From Bacillus dicomae (GTDB taxonomy: Bacteria; Bacillota; Bacilli; Bacillales; Bacillaceae_G), in NCBI RefSeq assembly GCF_006494425.1, contig NZ_VHIV01000003.1, positions 372,001 to 436,000 of the forward strand: DNA of 64,000 nt, given 5' to 3'. The position numbers were made by a program, and so were the translations under genes. The notes beneath the pieces are model-generated. The model saw only the letters and a list, made by a program, of their open reading frames with translations, ran no database searches and was not told the DNA's origin. Each line of letters opens with the position of its first letter. The first letter of the stretch is position 1. Shown piece by piece: positions 60,070 to 64,000 of this stretch.

Positions 60070-60586
60070 TGATGATCTTCATTTTTGAAAAAGGATAATA
60101 TACAAATTCTACTTTTCCTATTATATTCTCTTCTTCAATATATCCTAAGCCATTTCGACTATCTCTACTAAGCTCACGATTATCTCCCATTACAAATAGC
60201 TTATTTGGCGGGATTCTTGTCTTTTGAAAGTTATAAAACACTTGCGTATTATTGAATAAATCTTTATTTGTATACGGTTCTTCTTGCTTTTTATCATTCA
60301 CATATACGGATCCATTCGTTATGTTAATTACGTCACCAGGAAGTCCTATTACTCGTTTCACATAATATTTCGATTCATCCTCTTCCTTTATAATGACAAT
60401 TTCTCCATGCTCTAAATCGGAAAAGTGTACGGCTGCTTTATTTACAAATACGTAGTCTTCTTCATGTAATGTCGGTTGCATCGATTTCCCTTCCACTTTA
60501 CATAAAGTAAAAGAATGATAGGCTCCTACCAAAACAAACACGAAGAGTATGTATTTCCCCCAGCCTCTCTTAATCTCCTGTTTCAT
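60065..60586 (-). CDS. lepB: Type I signal peptidase
   Basis: A 173-residue membrane-anchored signal peptidase of the Bacillus Sip type. One N-terminal helix (YILFVFVLVGAYHSF) is followed by the catalytic Ser in VEGKSMQPTL near residue 36, the Lys in YYVKRVIGLPGDVI near 76, and the GDNRELSRDSRNGLG box near 143. It removes signal peptides outside the membrane. The ATG at 60584-60586 is nine bases after AAGGTG; another ATG two codons upstream is possible. The class B PBP gene lies upstream with a terminator between. Confidence 0.92.
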   Translation of the reverse strand: MKQEIKRGWGKYILFVFVLVGAYHSFTLCKVEGKSMQPTLHEEDYVFVNKAAVHFSDLEHGEIVIIKEEDESKYYVKRVIGLPGDVINITNGSVYVNDKKQEEPYTNKDLFNNTQVFYNFQKTRIPPNKLFVMGDNRELSRDSRNGLGYIEEENIIGKVEFVYYPFSKMKIIK

Positions 60587-60628
60587 ATCCATTCCCACCT
60601 TATTCAAACGCTTTTTAAATCAAAAAAT

Positions 60629-60663
60629 ATATCACTGCACCATATGTCTCAATGCAGTGATAT
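60629..60663 (-). terminator. Terminator of the class B PBP gene
   Basis: ATATCACTGCA and TGCAGTGATAT form an 11-bp stem around a 13-nt loop; on the minus strand ATTTTTTG follows. Confidence 0.85.
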
Positions 60664-60668
60664 TATTT

Positions 60669-62822
60669 TTACTGAGCCTTGTTCTGCTGCTCTACTGGGA
60701 CTGGATTTCCACCCGATCTTTTCGTTTTCAATTCAAAATACGCATCCAAAATCTCTTTACCAATCGCGGAATTAATTCCTGATTTGTCATCATTTACCCA
60801 TGGTACAACAACTGAAAAAGCTACTTCTGGATCAGCATCATATGGCGCATAACCGGCAAGAGTTAAATTATAACATTTTTTTCGGTTATTGTTTTCATCT
60901 CTTCCAATATCACTTTCTCCACCATATACGGTTTCAGCTGTTCCTGTTTTTCCAGCTGGTTTATATGGTAATCCTTTAAACGTTGCAGTACCAGTTCCGT
61001 CATTCTCTTGAAAAACTCTTCTAAATCCTTCTTTTACATGATTAATGTATGTGGTGTTCATATCCACTCGATTTAAAATAACTGGCTCAATAGACCGAAT
61101 AACTTTTCCAACACCCTCTGGTCTATGTGGTTGTTCTCTCACTTCTTGCACAATTTGCGGTTTCATTCGATAACCGCCGTTTGCAATTGTTGAAATATAT
61201 TGAGCAAGTTGAAGCGGCGTATATGTATCGTATTGTCCAATCGCATAATCAAGTAAAAAACCAGGTATGTTATCAGTTCTACCCATTTGACCAATCGATT
61301 CATTCGGCAAATCAATACCAGTCGGTACTCCTAAGCCAAACTGTCTAAAATAGTAGCGCATTGTATTAAATGTCTCTTTTTTTATGTCTAATGGATTGTT
61401 TGGCACATAATTTATACCTGCCATTTTTAATGCTGTATTAAACATATATACGTTTGATGAAACTTGTAAAGCTCTTAAATCATCAATATCACCAAATTCT
61501 TTCCACGATTTCTTAGGCTTGGAGCTTCCTTTAAAATACATGGGTGCATCAAAGAAATGCGTATACGGCTTAATAGTTTCAGTTTGATATCCAGCTAATA
61601 ATGTAGCCCCTTTCACAGTTGACCCTAACTCATAAGAACTTGTCATCGTTCCTAATGCGTAATCTTCTATTTGCATCCCGCCATCTTTATTTACAATTTT
61701 CTTTCCTGCCATCGATAAAATTTGACCGTTTTTCGGGTTCATCATTACAACGAATGCACGATCCATCATCGGCTCTGCAGAATGAAATGCTCGTAAATTC
61801 TTTTCAAGACTTTCTTCTACTTTTTTCTGTAACTCCATATCCACTGTTAACATTAAATTATTTCCACTTTTTCCTTCGGTCACTTTTTCTGTCCGTATAA
61901 TATTTCCCACTTTATCTGTAATACTTCTAGACTGCTCTTTCGTTCCATGTAATGCGTCTTCGTATTGCTTTTCGATGTAACTCTTACCAATACGGTCATT
62001 TCGGTTATAATCACGCACTAAATAATAATCTAATTGTTCCCTTGGCAATCCTTCATTTTCAGTAGAAACGCTCCCAAGGATAGAACGAAGTATTTTATCA
62101 TTTGGGTATTCACGTTCCCAGTCTACTGTCGTATCTACTCCAGGTAAGCTTGCCAATCTTTCACTTACAACTGCATATTCATTTTGACTTACATCTTTTT
62201 TAACGATTTGCGGCGTCATTTTATATCCCGCATTCATTTTGCTTTTAATAGCTAGTACTTCTAGGTCTTCTTTTGAAAGTTCACTTAATTCTTCTTTCGT
62301 AATTCTTTCCCTACGTAACTCTTCTACTTTTTTATCTAACTCTTTTCCTTCTATCTCTTGCTTCCTAAATGTATTTTCATCTTCCTTCGTTACTTTTTCT
62401 GCCGCCCGCTTTTCATTTAACTGCATCCAAAAATCTTTCTTATCTGTTTCTGTCAACTTATCTATATCTTCTGGCGACATTTCAATAAGCTGTGCTAAAC
62501 CTCTTGCCACTTGTAAAACTTCTTTCGAGTCTACTCCTTTCATTTTTGTATATGTAACGGTTCGTAGTGGTTTGTTATTTACAATCACCTGACCTTGTCG
62601 ATCAAACATTTTCCCTCTAGGAACAGGTGTACTTACCGTTACATCTTCCTTTTTGTTCACTTCATTTCTATACGTTTCTCCATCAATGATTTGTACTTTA
62701 CCTAATTGAATTATAATAGCTGAAAATAAAAGAAAGACAATAAAAAATAGTACATTCAACCGAAATGGAATATGAGTCTTTTTCTTTTTCGATTGCTTCT
62801 TCTGCTCCTTTTTCTGTCTCAT
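60669..62822 (-). CDS. Class B penicillin-binding protein (transpeptidase)
   Basis: A 717-residue membrane-anchored PBP. A basic cytoplasmic tail (QKKEQKKQSKKKKTH) and one helix (LNVLFFIVFLLFSAIIIQ) are followed by the dimerisation domain (PVPRGKMFDRQGQVIV) and the transpeptidase domain. Active-site motifs are STVK in ELGSTVKGATLLAGYQ, SSN in QVSSNVYMFN and KTG in PAGKTGTAE. A charged helical insert near residues 130-210 is as in Bacillus PbpA/PBP2 relatives. It crosslinks peptidoglycan. The ATG at 62820-62822 follows GAGGGAG; the upstream ATG has no ribosome site. Confidence 0.9.
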   Translation of the reverse strand: MRQKKEQKKQSKKKKTHIPFRLNVLFFIVFLLFSAIIIQLGKVQIIDGETYRNEVNKKEDVTVSTPVPRGKMFDRQGQVIVNNKPLRTVTYTKMKGVDSKEVLQVARGLAQLIEMSPEDIDKLTETDKKDFWMQLNEKRAAEKVTKEDENTFRKQEIEGKELDKKVEELRRERITKEELSELSKEDLEVLAIKSKMNAGYKMTPQIVKKDVSQNEYAVVSERLASLPGVDTTVDWEREYPNDKILRSILGSVSTENEGLPREQLDYYLVRDYNRNDRIGKSYIEKQYEDALHGTKEQSRSITDKVGNIIRTEKVTEGKSGNNLMLTVDMELQKKVEESLEKNLRAFHSAEPMMDRAFVVMMNPKNGQILSMAGKKIVNKDGGMQIEDYALGTMTSSYELGSTVKGATLLAGYQTETIKPYTHFFDAPMYFKGSSKPKKSWKEFGDIDDLRALQVSSNVYMFNTALKMAGINYVPNNPLDIKKETFNTMRYYFRQFGLGVPTGIDLPNESIGQMGRTDNIPGFLLDYAIGQYDTYTPLQLAQYISTIANGGYRMKPQIVQEVREQPHRPEGVGKVIRSIEPVILNRVDMNTTYINHVKEGFRRVFQENDGTGTATFKGLPYKPAGKTGTAETVYGGESDIGRDENNNRKKCYNLTLAGYAPYDADPEVAFSVVVPWVNDDKSGINSAIGKEILDAYFELKTKRSGGNPVPVEQQNKAQ

Positions 62823-63069
62823 TTCGCTCCCTCGCTTCATTCTATTAACATTTCTACATAGAACCATTATGTATCAAATTTATTTATATGATATATATAG
62901 AATTTTATATTAATTACAAAAGAAATAAAAGATTTAATTTTCAGTTTTTTATTTTTTACCCTATTTATTACCATTCCCTTATTAAGGAATAACATGAATG
63001 TTATTCCAAAAGAAAGATTGTATACTGAAGAAATAAATGAATAAAAGACATTATTAAGGAGAAAATGAA

Positions 63070-63648
63070 ATGACAAATTCATTCACAATTCATACTAATG
63101 CGCCACAATGTTTAAACTTTATGATTTATATTCAAAATATGTATCTCAACCAAAAAGAGAAACAAAAAAATTTACGCTTTCCTTACATGGCAAAAACATT
63201 ACATTTCTCAACTGACTTTGAAGAAAATTTCAAAGAATTATGGCAGACACTTCGCAAACGAATTGCTAACGACAAATATGATTCACAAATTTTTTATGAT
63301 GAAAATCATATCTTTTATGAGAAGCTTTTTGACACCCATTTATGTAATGAAGAATCCTTCAAAGAGTTAACATGTAGTTTTAAAGTATGGTGGACTAGCG
63401 TAGCAGGTCAGCTTTCATTAGAGTGGTCTGTAAATGAGTATAGTACGCAACTTTATAATGACTTAATTTTATACCTAAGGCAGCACCAAATAGAACCTTT
63501 ACAACAGCTACATATTAGCTTACTTTATGACGACTGTATATTCGTTAAAGAAAACATTTCTTCCTCTTCGGCTATTTTGCCAACTAAAACCTTTTTTATA
63601 GGTTATAGAGATGTGGTTGCTACATTATCGAAATGCTTTAAACTGTGA
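63070..63648 (+). CDS. Unknown protein, 192 aa
   Basis: I do not recognise a family. The protein is soluble, rich in aromatic residues and Lys/Glu, with blocks such as FKVWWTSVAGQLSLEWSVNEYSTQLYNDLILYL and LHISLLYDDCIF. No signal peptide or membrane segment is seen. AAGGAG lies eight bases before the ATG and a clear terminator follows, so it is likely a single expressed gene. Confidence 0.65.
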   Translation: MTNSFTIHTNAPQCLNFMIYIQNMYLNQKEKQKNLRFPYMAKTLHFSTDFEENFKELWQTLRKRIANDKYDSQIFYDENHIFYEKLFDTHLCNEESFKELTCSFKVWWTSVAGQLSLEWSVNEYSTQLYNDLILYLRQHQIEPLQQLHISLLYDDCIFVKENISSSSAILPTKTFFIGYRDVVATLSKCFKL

Positions 63649-63660
63649 TTCCCCAAATAA

Positions 63661-63692
63661 AAAACTGAGGTGAATACCTCAGTTTTTTGATA
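63661..63692. terminator. Bidirectional terminator
   Basis: AAAACTGAGG and CCTCAGTTTT form a 10-bp stem with a 6-nt loop and T-runs on both strands, between the unknown gene and the convergent sirtuin gene. Confidence 0.9.
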
Positions 63693-63694
63693 AC

Positions 63695-64000
63695 TTATTT
63701 CATTAAAGATAATCCGTCAACAAATTCACCAATCTTATTTTGAAAAACAAAATCAAAATTATATTCTTGCCCTGTTAACTCTTCATTTACTAAGATAGTT
63801 GTTGCACCTACTTCCCTTTTTGCAATTTGCGGGAATGAAGCGACAGGTTGTACTTTTAATGACGTTCCCATAACGATAAGCACATCTGTTTCATATAAAC
63901 GTTTTATCGCATTTTGATATTGCGGCAATGTATCTCCATATAAAACAACATCTGGATTTAAAATGAAATTACACTTCTCGCAGCGAGGCACTTCATGATC
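63695..64000 (-). CDS. NAD-dependent protein deacetylase (sirtuin), C-terminal part
   Basis: The frame is open through the right edge; 101 residues are visible. They include one half of the zinc site (PRCEKCNFILNPDVVLYGDTLP), the sirtuin VLIVMGTSLKVQPVASFP motif (GTSLxVxP) and the NAD-binding LVNEELT near the end. This is the C-terminal part of a CobB/SrtN-like deacetylase, which removes acetyl groups from protein lysines using NAD. The N-terminal NAD site and catalytic His are beyond the window. Confidence 0.9.
   Translation of the reverse strand, partial: DHEVPRCEKCNFILNPDVVLYGDTLPQYQNAIKRLYETDVLIVMGTSLKVQPVASFPQIAKREVGATTILVNEELTGQEYNFDFVFQNKIGEFVDGLSLMK

Overview
The window looks like chromosomal DNA of a Bacillus cereus group strain (cereus/thuringiensis/anthracis relatives). 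The base composition is about one third G+C. Shine-Dalgarno sequences are strong GGAGG/AGGTG types, several genes start with GTG or TTG, and most genes end in a hairpin terminator with a T-run. Typical members are an L-box lysine permease, an IS231 remnant, an alkaline-D-peptidase-like secreted hydrolase, a TetM-like protein and a class B PBP. No rRNA, tRNA or CRISPR array was seen.

Layout. 1-7.7 kb: an arylsulfotransferase-like gene (cut by the left edge) with a MarR regulator whose leader carries an attenuator-like hairpin, an adenine-deaminase-like amidohydrolase, a PhzF isomerase, a solo tnpB (IS200/IS605 superfamily) with end structures, and a secreted D-peptidase-like serine hydrolase. 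7.7-13.5 kb: small unknown proteins, a SUKH/SMI1 protein, a MarR-nitroreductase-monooxygenase operon with paired operator palindromes, and a TetM-like ribosomal protection protein behind an overlapping upstream ORF. 13.5-28.2 kb: a large minus-strand aromatic catabolic region. It has a hydroxyacyl-CoA dehydrogenase, enoyl-CoA hydratase and thiolase (beta-oxidation), then a CoA ligase, hotdog thioesterase, FAD hydroxylase, an unknown protein, a fumarylacetoacetate-hydrolase-fold hydrolase, a DinB-fold protein and gentisate 1,2-dioxygenase. A MerR gene, a large PucR/CdaR-type regulator and an aromatic acid:H+ symporter with a cre-like site follow.

28.5-47.5 kb: household and accessory genes, including amidohydrolase, Nudix, WGR, CPBP protease, penicillin-binding-like hydrolase with AraC regulator, a MocR regulator divergent from a DMT exporter with three operator half-sites, kinases, TauE and GNAT genes. 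47.7-49.5 kb: lysine riboswitch plus lysP. 49.6-51.0 kb: a G+C-rich aminoglycoside-phosphotransferase-like gene lying between an IS231-type terminal repeat and a truncated IS231 transposase start, which suggests a decayed mobile cassette. 51-64 kb: HesB-like and AlkC/AlkD-like genes, MerR, a methyltransferase behind a short leader peptide and anti-Shine-Dalgarno element, a lipoprotein, a YiiX-like secreted cysteine peptidase, a Cys/Arg/Asp-rich small protein, a tandem DUF1259 protein, Nudix, a CmcI-like protein, signal peptidase I, a class B PBP, and the end of a sirtuin cut by the right edge.

The most interesting proposal is that the 13.5-28.2 kb region encodes a complete route from a hydroxylated C6-C3 acid (hydroxycinnamate-like) through CoA-dependent side-chain shortening to a hydroxybenzoate, then gentisate, then fumarate and pyruvate. 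Each enzyme class is read from motifs; the substrate and the linkage are inference.
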